Of a DNA stretch of 9,534 nt, positions 1 to 6,888 are shown in pieces; position 1 is the first letter of the stretch, and each line of letters starts with the position of its first letter. Origin of the DNA: Thermofilum sp. ex4484_15 (GTDB taxonomy: Archaea > Thermoproteota > Thermoprotei > Thermofilales > EX4484-15); assembly GCA_002254595.1 (NCBI GenBank), contig NJEH01000024.1, positions 1 to 9,534 of the forward strand, in the 5' to 3' direction. The position numbers and the translations under genes were made by a program. Below the pieces are notes generated by a model. The model saw nothing but the letters and a program-made list of their open reading frames with translations. It ran no database searches and was not told the origin of the DNA.

Positions 1-1647
1 GGGACTCACGTAGCGTATGTAATTAGGAGGCTTAAGAAATACTTACCAAAGGGGGTTAGGTTTGTAATTTCTTCAGCTACCGTAGGTAATCCTGGTTACC
101 TACTTAAAGCGTTAACCGGTTGTGAAGGTAGGGTAATAGTAGAGAGAAGGGGTAGGAAGGGGGAAGTTATCCACGTTATGGTAAAGCCCTTAGGTAGATC
201 TAAAGCCTCCGAGTGCCTTTATCTATTAAGGAAGTGCCTTAAGGAGGGCATTAAAACGTTGGTTTTCGCCGATAGCCACTTCTTAGTGGAATACTTAGGG
301 AGGCTAGCTAAGAAATACGGTTTAAGGATAGGTATCCATAGGGCTGGGTTAAAGCCAGAGGAAAGGGAGGACGTAGAAGAAAGGTTTAGGAAGGGGGAAC
401 TAAGCGCAGTAATAGCTACCCCTACTTTAGAGTTAGGCATAGATATAGGCGATGTAGATTGCGTAATACTTCCTACTATTCCACCTACTTACACTAAGTA
501 CGTCCAAAGGGTGGGGAGGTGCGGGAGGAGAGGCAGGATAGCTTATGTATTTACTATATTAGGTAACGATCCTATAAGCTCATATTACGAAAAGTACCCT
601 CAGGAGTTCTTTGAGAGGGAATACGACCCTGTAGTCATGGACTTAGAGAATAAGGAGATAGCTAAGCTTCATATTTTAGCTATGGTCGCCGAGGGTCTTC
701 TTACCTATACTCCTAGCTCGCCTTTCGAAAGGGAACTACTAGAAGAGTTAAGATTGTTAGGTTACCTGAGAATAAGTAAGGGTACCTTAAGGATTACGAG
801 AAAGGGATCCAGGTTCTTAGCCGAGCATAAGGGCTTGAGGGGTATAGGGGAGGTAGTTAGGATAGTAGATGAAAGAGGGAGAGGAATAGGGTTCAGGGAA
901 TTGCCCATGGCCATAAGGGAATTACACCCTGGCGCTATATATTTACATGCAGGTAGGGTATATGTAGTTAAAGAGTATAGGTTCCCATTCGCTAAAGCAT
1001 TAAGGATGCCACCTAATTTCGATCTAATTACTTCTCCACTTTACTATACTTCGCCCGCTTACTTTAAACCTTCGTTAACTAAGGAGGTTTCAGGAATTAA
1101 GGTGGAGTACGGGGGGTTGAAATTAATCGAGACGGTTTATGGATATGTAGTTAAGGAGTTTGGGACGGGCAGGGACGTTAGGGAGGAGCTATTAAAGGAA
1201 CGTTTAAGTTACGCTTTTTGTACTAAAGGCATTAAAATGATCCTACCCATAAGGGAGGAGTGGGGGGAATGGGGTAACGCAGCAGCTCTTCATGCCATAG
1301 AACACGTATTCATAACGGCATCTCAAACTATTGTAGGAGCATCCCCTAACGATTTAGGAGGCATAAGCTTCCCTTCCGGACACATATTCGTATACGATTC
1401 TTATCCCGGCGGTTCAGGTATATCTAGGGAGTTAGTAGATAAAATACCCTACGTTTTAAAAAGAGCTTTAAGAATATTAGGCGATTGTGATTGCTTAGAT
1501 GGCTGCCCTAGGTGCATATACTCTCCTTATTGCGGTAATAATAATAGGGTATTATCTAGGAGGAAGGCTTTAGCTTTGCTTAAGGATATAGTAAAGGGTA
1601 ATATAAAAGGTGCGGAAGGGGAGTTAAGTGGTAAACCATTAGTTTAA
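1..1647 (+). CDS. MrfA/Hrq1-type superfamily 2 DNA helicase, C-terminal part (5' truncated by window)
   Basis: The reading frame is open from base 1, so this is the last 548 residues of a longer protein; a start at the internal ATG 178 would cut through the helicase core. Visible motifs, numbered from base 1: the GTHVAYVIRRL stretch that normally follows the DEAH box, motif III SSAT (24-27), a motif IV region TLVFADSH (86-93), motif V TPTLELGID (140-148) and motif VI QRVGRCGRRG (169-178). A DUF1998-like C-terminal domain ends in a cysteine cluster, C496, C498, C502, C505 and C511, in the context GCPRCIYSPYCGNN. This is the zinc-binding signature of the MrfA/Hrq1 family, 3'-5' helicases linked to repair of crosslinks and other damage. 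Motifs I and II must lie upstream of the window. The HD-domain gene begins 18 bases downstream and may be co-transcribed. Family assignment is confident; the repair role comes from family knowledge. Confidence 0.9.
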   Translation, partial: GTHVAYVIRRLKKYLPKGVRFVISSATVGNPGYLLKALTGCEGRVIVERRGRKGEVIHVMVKPLGRSKASECLYLLRKCLKEGIKTLVFADSHFLVEYLGRLAKKYGLRIGIHRAGLKPEEREDVEERFRKGELSAVIATPTLELGIDIGDVDCVILPTIPPTYTKYVQRVGRCGRRGRIAYVFTILGNDPISSYYEKYPQEFFEREYDPVVMDLENKEIAKLHILAMVAEGLLTYTPSSPFERELLEELRLLGYLRISKGTLRITRKGSRFLAEHKGLRGIGEVVRIVDERGRGIGFRELPMAIRELHPGAIYLHAGRVYVVKEYRFPFAKALRMPPNFDLITSPLYYTSPAYFKPSLTKEVSGIKVEYGGLKLIETVYGYVVKEFGTGRDVREELLKERLSYAFCTKGIKMILPIREEWGEWGNAAALHAIEHVFITASQTIVGASPNDLGGISFPSGHIFVYDSYPGGSGISRELVDKIPYVLKRALRILGDCDCLDGCPRCIYSPYCGNNNRVLSRRKALALLKDIVKGNIKGAEGELSGKPLV

Positions 1648-1652
1648 GCTCA

Positions 1653-1658
1653 GGTGAT
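1653..1658 (+). promoter_or_regulatory. Shine-Dalgarno site deciding the HD-protein start
   Basis: GGTGAT matches the archaeal anti-SD and ends 7 bases before ATG 1666. The GTG at 1654 lies inside this site and has no SD of its own, so ATG 1666 is the better start. Confidence 0.6.
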
Positions 1659-1665
1659 TAAGGTT

Positions 1666-2268
1666 ATGGATAAGGGGAAGGAAAATTACGATAACGTAAT
1701 AAAGGAAGCCCTGAACTTCGTTAAGGCTAAGCTGAGACTTGGAGGACATGATTATGAACACGTCATGAGAGTACATAAGCTAGCTATTTCAGTTGGCAGG
1801 AAGCTAGGAGCCGACGAGATAGTATTATCGTTAGCTGCTTTACTACATGATGTAGGTAGGGTAAAGGAAGGCAATTTACATCACGCGTTAATTAGCGCTG
1901 AAATAGCTAAGGATTTCCTAGAATCTAAGGGGTTAAGTAAAGAGGTGATAGATAAGGTCGTGGAAGCTATAGAGGCGCATAGCTATAGCTTAGGTAAGAA
2001 GGCTAGTAGCCTTGAAGCTAAAATACTTTCCGATGTAGATAAATTAGACGCTTTAGGAGCCATAGGTATAGCTAGGGTCTTCCTATATTCCGGTGCGAAA
2101 GGCAGGAGCTTAAGCGAATCCCTTAAACACTTCGAAGAGAAGATACTAAAGTTGCCAAGTTTAATTTACTTGGATGAACTTAAGGTAGTAGCCGAAAGGA
2201 GAGCTAAATTCGTAAAGGAATTCCTTAAGGAACTTAAATTAGAATTAGAGCTTAAGGACCTAGAGTAA
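1666..2268 (+). CDS. HD-domain metal-dependent phosphohydrolase (YedJ-like)
   Basis: A 200-residue HD-superfamily protein, probably cytoplasmic because no signal or membrane segment is seen. Metal ligands are visible in the usual order, numbered from ATG 1666: H32 in GHDYEHV, the H61-D62 doublet in LLHDVGR, H105 in EAHSYS and D125 in DVDKLDALGAIGIAR. The last block, with the YedJ/YpgQ-like phrase LDALGAIGIAR, identifies the subfamily. Members hydrolyse phosphate esters, often nucleotides, but the substrate of archaeal versions is not established and cannot be read from this sequence. ATG 1666 is preferred over GTG 1654 because a GGTGAT SD sits 7 bases upstream of it. The C-terminal tail is rich in Lys, Glu and Leu and probably helical. 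It follows the helicase gene by 18 bases, so shared transcription is likely, though a functional link is only a guess. Confidence 0.85.
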   Translation: MDKGKENYDNVIKEALNFVKAKLRLGGHDYEHVMRVHKLAISVGRKLGADEIVLSLAALLHDVGRVKEGNLHHALISAEIAKDFLESKGLSKEVIDKVVEAIEAHSYSLGKKASSLEAKILSDVDKLDALGAIGIARVFLYSGAKGRSLSESLKHFEEKILKLPSLIYLDELKVVAERRAKFVKEFLKELKLELELKDLE

Positions 2269-2297
2269 AATATTAAGGGGGAAGGTAGCTTTTATAG
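2266..2297 (+). promoter_or_regulatory. Candidate archaeal promoter for the membrane-protein gene
   Basis: Two A/T-rich elements lie in the short gap: AAAATATTAA at about 2267-2276 and CTTTTATA at 2289-2296. The first would place transcription start near 2296, just before the AGGTG SD site (2301-2305). The second would place it after the TTG start, which is less plausible. Spacing and composition are the only evidence. Confidence 0.25.
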
Positions 2298-2313
2298 GCT
2301 AGGTGTAGCGAAC

Positions 2314-3078
2314 TTGAAAGCCCAAAAATCGTACTTCTTAGCCTTATTAATGGCTCTAGCTTTAACGTTACTTCTAAATAGGGGGTATTTCCTTCACATT
2401 AGTAAGGTACCCAAAATTAGTATATCATGGGAAATACTGAGCTTAAAGGAACTCCCCGCCTCCTTACCCGTAAGCGATCTAAGTAGAGGGCTACACGTAA
2501 TATTAGAACGCGGATTTAACGGCACTCCTACCTTCTTGGAGAGCTCTAACGGGATACTTTACCCTAAGGAGAAGTTACTGATTGCTTTAAATTCTAGCGA
2601 ACCCTTAAAGCTAACTAAGGTTACGGAATTAAAGGGTAGGTGGGGCAAAGCTATTTACTTTATCTTCTCTAAGGGAAGAGGCAATAAGCTTTCGTTAATA
2701 AGGGTAAGCGAACTTAACGTTACTACACCCGCTATACTGTGTCTCGTTAAATTGGGTAACGGAGAAATGGAGTTCTCCGAGATAGCTAGAGTAGTGGATC
2801 CCTCTAAGTACTTGGAACTTAAAGGAGTGATAAAGGAGGGAGGCAGAGGGGTAGCGGGTATCCCATTTAAGTTATTATTATCCAATTCCTCATCGGGAGT
2901 TAATTTCACTAAGATCCTAGATGGGGTAAGCGGTCTTAAGGGTAGCTTTTTAATAAGGTTACCGAAGGGGGAGTTGATGAAAAGGGGTAAGTTCTTAATA
3001 ATCTCCTGTAAAGGTAAAGAGGAACCTGTTAAGTTAATAAGCAATGTAACTTCTTACTCCGTGGAAGTAGACCTTTAA
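2314..3078 (+). CDS. Membrane-anchored extracytoplasmic protein of unknown function
   Basis: I do not recognise this 254-residue protein. Residues 7-22 form one hydrophobic segment after a short lysine-containing N-terminus, as in a signal anchor or signal peptide. The rest should therefore lie outside the membrane. The body alternates short hydrophobic and polar stretches, suggesting beta structure. Residues 168-230 (GVIKEGGRGVAGIPFKLLL and a following GVSGLKGSFLIRL) resemble an Ig-like or carboxypeptidase-regulatory-like beta-sandwich repeat; this is only a resemblance. Six N-glycosylation sequons (N69, N93, N135, N191, N197, N244) are many for this length and fit a surface glycoprotein. 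Two cysteines (143 and 232) might form a disulphide. The TTG start is supported by AGGTG at 2301-2305, 8 bases upstream. It sits between the HD gene (45-bp gap) and the aldolase gene (39-bp gap), with no evident link to either. Confidence 0.75.
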   Translation: MKAQKSYFLALLMALALTLLLNRGYFLHISKVPKISISWEILSLKELPASLPVSDLSRGLHVILERGFNGTPTFLESSNGILYPKEKLLIALNSSEPLKLTKVTELKGRWGKAIYFIFSKGRGNKLSLIRVSELNVTTPAILCLVKLGNGEMEFSEIARVVDPSKYLELKGVIKEGGRGVAGIPFKLLLSNSSSGVNFTKILDGVSGLKGSFLIRLPKGELMKRGKFLIISCKGKEEPVKLISNVTSYSVEVDL

Positions 3079-3100
3079 ATGTACTAGGCATCGATAAGGA

Positions 3101-3107
3101 GGAGGTG
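3101..3107 (+). promoter_or_regulatory. Strong Shine-Dalgarno site for the aldolase TTG start
   Basis: GGAGGTG, within a longer GGAGGAGGTG, lies 10 bases before TTG 3118 and supports that non-ATG start. A TTTAAAT element at 3074-3080 overlaps the preceding stop codon. It could be a weak TATA box, but it would put transcription start inside the SD site, so it is not called as a promoter. Confidence 0.6.
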
Positions 3108-3117
3108 TAGCCATACA

Positions 3118-3711
3118 TTGGACATAAAGGAGGAGATCTGTCTAGTGATGAAATTACTATACGAAAGAGGCTTAATACCTTCACTAGGTGGTAACGTAAG
3201 TTCGAAGGTAGGTAATTACTTATGGATAACGCCTAGTTCTAAATTCAAAGCTAATTTAACTCCGGAGGACCTAGTTAAGCTCTCCCTAGACGGCAAGATA
3301 ATTCAAGGCAGTAAACCTTCAAGGGAGTGGAGGATGCATGTAGCTATATATCGCTCAAGAGTAGATATCTACTCAATAGTTCACGCTCATAATCCATTAA
3401 CCGTAGGGCTTTACTCATCTCAGGGCTTAGAGGGGATGATAATGGAATTCCTTAAGGGTTTAACCAAGGTATCTATAGTGCCGGAGCTGCCTGCAGGTAG
3501 TAAGGAATTAGCTAGCGCCGTAGCTGAGGCCTCGAAAGAGGCGGATTTAATCATCTTAAGGGGGCACGGTATAGTATCATTAGGTAAGAGCCCTTTAGAG
3601 GCTTTAAATAAGGTAGAGGTCTTAGAGATGGCCTCTCTTTCCGCACTAACTAGTAGTATTGCTAAAGCTATGTCGTGGATTCACAGGTTGATGGGATGGG
3701 GGAAGGGTTAA
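3118..3711 (+). CDS. Class II aldolase/adducin family protein (L-fuculose-phosphate aldolase-like)
   Basis: This 197-residue cytoplasmic protein belongs to the zinc-dependent class II aldolases that split sugar phosphates into DHAP and an aldehyde. The active-site set is complete and at nearly the same positions as in E. coli FucA: E70 in KPSREWRMH (E. coli E73), H89 and H91 in VHAHNP (H92, H94) and H150 in LRGHG (H155). The GGNVSSK motif (24-30) and TPSS (38-41) are the usual phosphate-binding parts. Length is slightly under the family's roughly 210 residues, with a shortened C-terminus. Archaeal relatives such as MJ1418 act on fuculose phosphate or make lactaldehyde; which substrate is used here cannot be told. 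The gene overlaps the first moeA gene by about 16 bases, and an isomerase-like gene closes the same cluster, hinting at shared transcription and possibly a shared sugar pathway. Confidence 0.88.
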   Translation: MDIKEEICLVMKLLYERGLIPSLGGNVSSKVGNYLWITPSSKFKANLTPEDLVKLSLDGKIIQGSKPSREWRMHVAIYRSRVDIYSIVHAHNPLTVGLYSSQGLEGMIMEFLKGLTKVSIVPELPAGSKELASAVAEASKEADLIILRGHGIVSLGKSPLEALNKVEVLEMASLSALTSSIAKAMSWIHRLMGWGKG

Positions 3712-4913
3712 AGGGCTTTACCAAATTAACTCCAATAGTCGAAGCTTGGAGGGAATTTAAATCCGAGATTAAGTTAAAGTCAGGGGTAGAGGAAGTACCG
3801 TTATTTAACGCTTTAGGTAGGGTTTTAGCTGAGGATATAATAGCTCCTATAGATTTACCTCCTTTTAATACCTCCGCCTTAGACGGATATGCCGTGAGGG
3901 CTGAGGAAACTTTTAACGCCAGTAGATACAACCCCGCATTAATAGACGTAAAGCACGTAGTTAAGGTTTCTACGGGCGATGCTTTACCTAACGGTTACGA
4001 TGCAGTAGTACCCTTGGAGTTAACTGAAGCGAAGGAGGGTTTCCTGGAGATATATAGTTCTGTACCTAAATGGGGTAACGTAAATAGGAAGGGATTTGAT
4101 GTAAGTAAAGGTAGTAGGATATTAAATAAGGGTAGGAAGTTAAGACCCTGGGATTTAGCGTTATTAACTTCATTAGGTTTTAAGTACGTAAAGGTCTTTA
4201 GGGTACTAAGGGCGATAATCTATCCTATAGGTAGCGAACTGAGAACTCCTCCATTCCTTCCTACCGAACGCTTAAGGCCTGAGTCCAATAGCTTGGCTAT
4301 TAAGGCGTTATTGGAGTTTAAAGGGATGAAAGCGAAAGTAGGAGAAATACTTAAGGATGAGGTAAGGGAGATAAGTGGCAAGTTAGTTAGGGCCTCAGAG
4401 GAGGCGGATATAATAATAACTTTAGGAGGAACATCCATAGGGGGGAGGGACGTAACCGTAAGAGCCGTTGAGAATGTAGGGGAGGTGATAGCTCATGGAA
4501 TAGCTATGAGGCCGGGTAAACCAACCGCGTTAGCGAAAATAGAAGGCAAACCTGTAATCTGCCTTTCCGGCTATCCGGTGGCAGCTTTTATAGCTTTTAA
4601 AACCTTCGTGGAACCCTTAGTGGATTACATTATGAGATCCTATCCTCAGCTTAAAGTAATTTATGGTAAGTTAAGCTCTAGGGTGCCTTCAGAACCGGGC
4701 CTCGTAGATTTCGTAAGAGCTAAGCTACGCTGGAAAGGTGATACTTATATAATAGTTCCGATTAGGAGGTCCGGCTCTAGCTTATATAGTAGTTTAACTC
4801 GGTCCGAAGGTACGATCGTAATACCTGAGGGAGTAGAGGGTTTAGAGGAGAACGCTTTAGCCCCTTTCATCTTTCATGAAGATCCTTGGTATCCCTACTT
4901 AGGTTTAACCTAA
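3696..4913 (+). CDS. moeA: MoeA-like molybdopterin molybdenum/tungsten transferase, first paralogue
   Basis: This 405-residue MoeA-family protein belongs to the enzyme group that inserts molybdate or tungstate into adenylylated molybdopterin, the last step of cofactor synthesis. Motifs, numbered from ATG 3696: SALDGYAV (60-67), STGDALP (92-98), IYPIGSEL (175-182), LGGTSIGGRD (243-252), PGKPTAL (273-279) and LSGYPV (290-295), then a MoeA C-terminal domain. The IYPIGSEL block departs from the usual STGDEL form, but the glutamate equivalent to E. coli E188 is kept (E181). Substrate preference may therefore differ from the downstream paralogue. ATG 3696 is preferred to GTG 3675: it has an AGGT site 7 bases upstream and gives a normal MoeA N-terminus (GFTKLTPIVEA). 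It overlaps the aldolase stop and ends 22 bases before the second moeA start. An 81-bp block (3782-3862) is identical to the next gene. Confidence 0.88.
   Translation: MGEGLKGFTKLTPIVEAWREFKSEIKLKSGVEEVPLFNALGRVLAEDIIAPIDLPPFNTSALDGYAVRAEETFNASRYNPALIDVKHVVKVSTGDALPNGYDAVVPLELTEAKEGFLEIYSSVPKWGNVNRKGFDVSKGSRILNKGRKLRPWDLALLTSLGFKYVKVFRVLRAIIYPIGSELRTPPFLPTERLRPESNSLAIKALLEFKGMKAKVGEILKDEVREISGKLVRASEEADIIITLGGTSIGGRDVTVRAVENVGEVIAHGIAMRPGKPTALAKIEGKPVICLSGYPVAAFIAFKTFVEPLVDYIMRSYPQLKVIYGKLSSRVPSEPGLVDFVRAKLRWKGDTYIIVPIRRSGSSLYSSLTRSEGTIVIPEGVEGLEENALAPFIFHEDPWYPYLGLT
3782..3862 (+). repeat. 81-bp direct repeat, copy 1 (inside first moeA)
   Basis: Every base is identical to 5019-5099, offset 1237. 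It encodes GVEEVPLFNALGRV and the following LAEDIIAPIDLPP. A second in-register match of 16 bases (3880-3895) follows after 17 mostly different bases. Confidence 0.95.
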
Positions 4914-4920
4914 GGTAATG

Positions 4921-4927
4921 AGGAGGT
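4921..4927 (+). promoter_or_regulatory. Shine-Dalgarno site deciding the second moeA start
   Basis: AGGAGGT ends 8 bases before ATG 4936. The in-frame ATG 4918 lies before this site and lacks its own SD, so 4936 is the likelier start. Confidence 0.7.
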
Positions 4928-4935
4928 TAGCGATT

Positions 4936-6888
4936 ATGTCACGTAAGATATTTAGGGAGCTAATGGAGCCTAAGGAGGTTTTAAAGTTAATAGCTAATTA
5001 CGTAGAGTTTAAGCCTTTAGGGGTAGAGGAAGTACCGTTATTTAACGCTTTAGGTAGGGTTTTAGCTGAGGATATAATAGCTCCTATAGATTTACCTCCC
5101 TTCGATAGAGCGCTAGTAGACGGATATGCCGTTAGGTCTTCGGACTTAGAAGGAGCTGATGAATGGAATCCCGTAGAGTTAAAGTTAAAGGAAAGCGGTA
5201 ACTTAAGTGAAGGAGAAGCTCTTGAGATATCTACGGGTTCTCCGATACCAGGAGGGACGGATTCCGTTATCATGGTGGAGTATACTAGGCGGAAAGGAAC
5301 AGGTAGAGTAGAGGTAATTAAGTCTACAACACCTGGGGAGGGCATAGTTTACGCAGGTTCCCATGTAGTTAAAGGCGAGAAAGTCCTCGAAAGAGGTATT
5401 GAACTTACGTATAGAGAAATAGGGCTACTAGCGTCATTAGGTATAGATAGGGTAAGGGTTTATAAGAGACCTAAAGTAGCCATAATAAGTACAGGGGAAG
5501 AGCTAGTAAGACCTGGAACTGCCTTACCTTATGGTAAGGTTTACGAAGTTAATTCTTACTTGCTAAGTAGTCTAGTCTTAGAATATGGAGGGGAACCGGT
5601 CTTCTTAGGAATAGTGAAAGATGAATTAGCCGAATTAAAATCGACTTTAAATGAAGCTACGAAGTTTTACGACATCGTTTTAACTTCAGGGGGTACTTCA
5701 GCCGGTACTAAGGACTTAGTATATAGGGCTATAGAGGAAATAGGTAAGGTTATAGTTCACGGGTTAAAATTGAAGCCCGGTAAACCTACAGCAGTAGGTA
5801 TCGTTAACGGTAAATTGGTCCTCGCTTTACCGGGTTACCCGCTCTCCTGCGTTATGGCTTTTAAGCTATTAGTTGCCCCAGTAATATCTAAGCTAGCTGG
5901 TATAGCCATTAAGTCTCCCACTAGGTTTAAAGTAAGGGTAGCCTTTGGTTTTGAAGTAGCTAAAGGTAGGTATAACTTGATCCCTGCTGTATTAGTAGCT
6001 AATGGAGATGATAAGTTAGCTTATCCCATATTAACGGATTCAGGTAACGTAAGTGCACTTAAGTTAGCTGATGGTTTTATCTTAGTCCCACCTGATAGGT
6101 CATTCGTACTTAAGGGAGAGGTAATAGATTTCGAGCCCTTCTCGAATAACATAACTTTACCAGACTTAGTTATTATAGGAAGTCATTGCTTAGGTTTAGA
6201 GCAAATTATAAGTTTACTTAGGGTCGAGGAGCCTAAGTTGAATATTAAGTTAATTAATGTGGGATCGATGGGGGGCTTAAAGGCCGTAAGGGATGGGTAT
6301 TGTGATCTAGCCGGGATACACCTACTTGATGATAGGAGTGGTAAGTATAACATTCCTTTCCTCGAAAGGTATAAGTTAAGAGGTAAGGCGATCCTAGTAA
6401 GGGGCTACCTTAGGGAGCAAGGGTTAATAATAGCCAAAGGTAATCCTAAGGGGATTAGGGGGCTTAAGGATATACTTAAGAAGGACGTAACTTTTGCTAA
6501 TAGGAATAGGGGTTCAGGTACAAGGATTTTACTGGAAATTCTATTAAGGGAACTTAGTTCCACGTTGGGCATAGAATTAAGTAAATTACGTAAGTCCATT
6601 AAGGGGTACGAGGTGGAATATAGGACGCATACGGCTATAGCGTTAGCGATAAAGTACGGTAAAGCGGATGTAGGGTTAGGCATAAAGGCTGTAGCTGAAT
6701 TGTATGATTTAGATTTTATACCATTGCGGGAGGAGGAGTACGATTTCCTTATTAATAAGGTATCCTTAGGGAAGGCATCCGTAAGGAAATTTTTAACGAT
6801 ATTAAGGAGTGAGGAGTTTAAGGAGAAGTTAAATTCCATAAGCGGTTTTAAGACCTTAAAGGATACCGGGGAGGTAATCTACGATTGA
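4936..6888 (+). CDS. moeA: MoeA fused to a C-terminal periplasmic-binding-protein-like domain, second paralogue
   Basis: A 650-residue protein in two parts. Residues 1 to about 400 are a canonical MoeA, with ALVDGYAV (59-66), STGSPIP (99-105), AIISTGEELV (182-191), TSGGTSAGTKD (250-260), PGKPTAV (281-287) and LPGYPL (298-303). Residues about 406-640 form a PBP-like domain of the kind attached to many archaeal MoeA proteins. Its landmarks are GSHCLG, SMGGLKAVRDGYCDLAGIHL, NRGSGTRILLE and KADVGLGIKA. No signal peptide is present, so this domain is cytoplasmic. Family knowledge suggests it binds an oxyanion or cofactor ligand, but that is inference. ATG 4936 is chosen because AGGAGGT lies 8 bases upstream; ATG 4918 would add six residues. 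The MoeA motifs are complete here, unlike in the neighbour. It overlaps the probable ATT start of the next gene by 5 bases. Confidence 0.92.
   Translation: MSRKIFRELMEPKEVLKLIANYVEFKPLGVEEVPLFNALGRVLAEDIIAPIDLPPFDRALVDGYAVRSSDLEGADEWNPVELKLKESGNLSEGEALEISTGSPIPGGTDSVIMVEYTRRKGTGRVEVIKSTTPGEGIVYAGSHVVKGEKVLERGIELTYREIGLLASLGIDRVRVYKRPKVAIISTGEELVRPGTALPYGKVYEVNSYLLSSLVLEYGGEPVFLGIVKDELAELKSTLNEATKFYDIVLTSGGTSAGTKDLVYRAIEEIGKVIVHGLKLKPGKPTAVGIVNGKLVLALPGYPLSCVMAFKLLVAPVISKLAGIAIKSPTRFKVRVAFGFEVAKGRYNLIPAVLVANGDDKLAYPILTDSGNVSALKLADGFILVPPDRSFVLKGEVIDFEPFSNNITLPDLVIIGSHCLGLEQIISLLRVEEPKLNIKLINVGSMGGLKAVRDGYCDLAGIHLLDDRSGKYNIPFLERYKLRGKAILVRGYLREQGLIIAKGNPKGIRGLKDILKKDVTFANRNRGSGTRILLEILLRELSSTLGIELSKLRKSIKGYEVEYRTHTAIALAIKYGKADVGLGIKAVAELYDLDFIPLREEEYDFLINKVSLGKASVRKFLTILRSEEFKEKLNSISGFKTLKDTGEVIYD
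5019..5099 (+). repeat. 81-bp direct repeat, copy 2 (inside second moeA)
   Basis: Identical at every base, including synonymous sites, to 3782-3862. The match stops abruptly: 5018 and 5100 differ from their counterparts, and a 16-base in-register match resumes at 5117-5132. Confidence 0.95.
6870..6875 (+). promoter_or_regulatory. Shine-Dalgarno site pointing to an ATT start codon
   Basis: GGAGGT, within GGGGAGGTAAT, ends 8 bases before ATT 6884, an ideal spacing. No SD-like sequence precedes the first conventional start, TTG 6935. Confidence 0.6.

Noticed and set aside
178..1647. ATG 178 as the real start of the helicase gene
   Set aside because: The frame is open to base 1 and the upstream codons encode conserved helicase sequence including motif III SSAT.
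3668..3931. Antisense open frame whose protein shares a stretch with the antisense frame at 4998-5345
   Set aside because: The similarity is just the reverse complement of the 81-bp moeA repeat; both frames lie wholly opposite well-supported coding sequence.
6405..6839. 144-residue antisense open frame (with similar ones at 2655-3044, 7291-7539 and 9125-9328)
   Set aside because: Each lies opposite a gene with clear motifs or coding character, has Ser/Leu/Asn-rich composition typical of shadow frames, and shows no recognisable domain.
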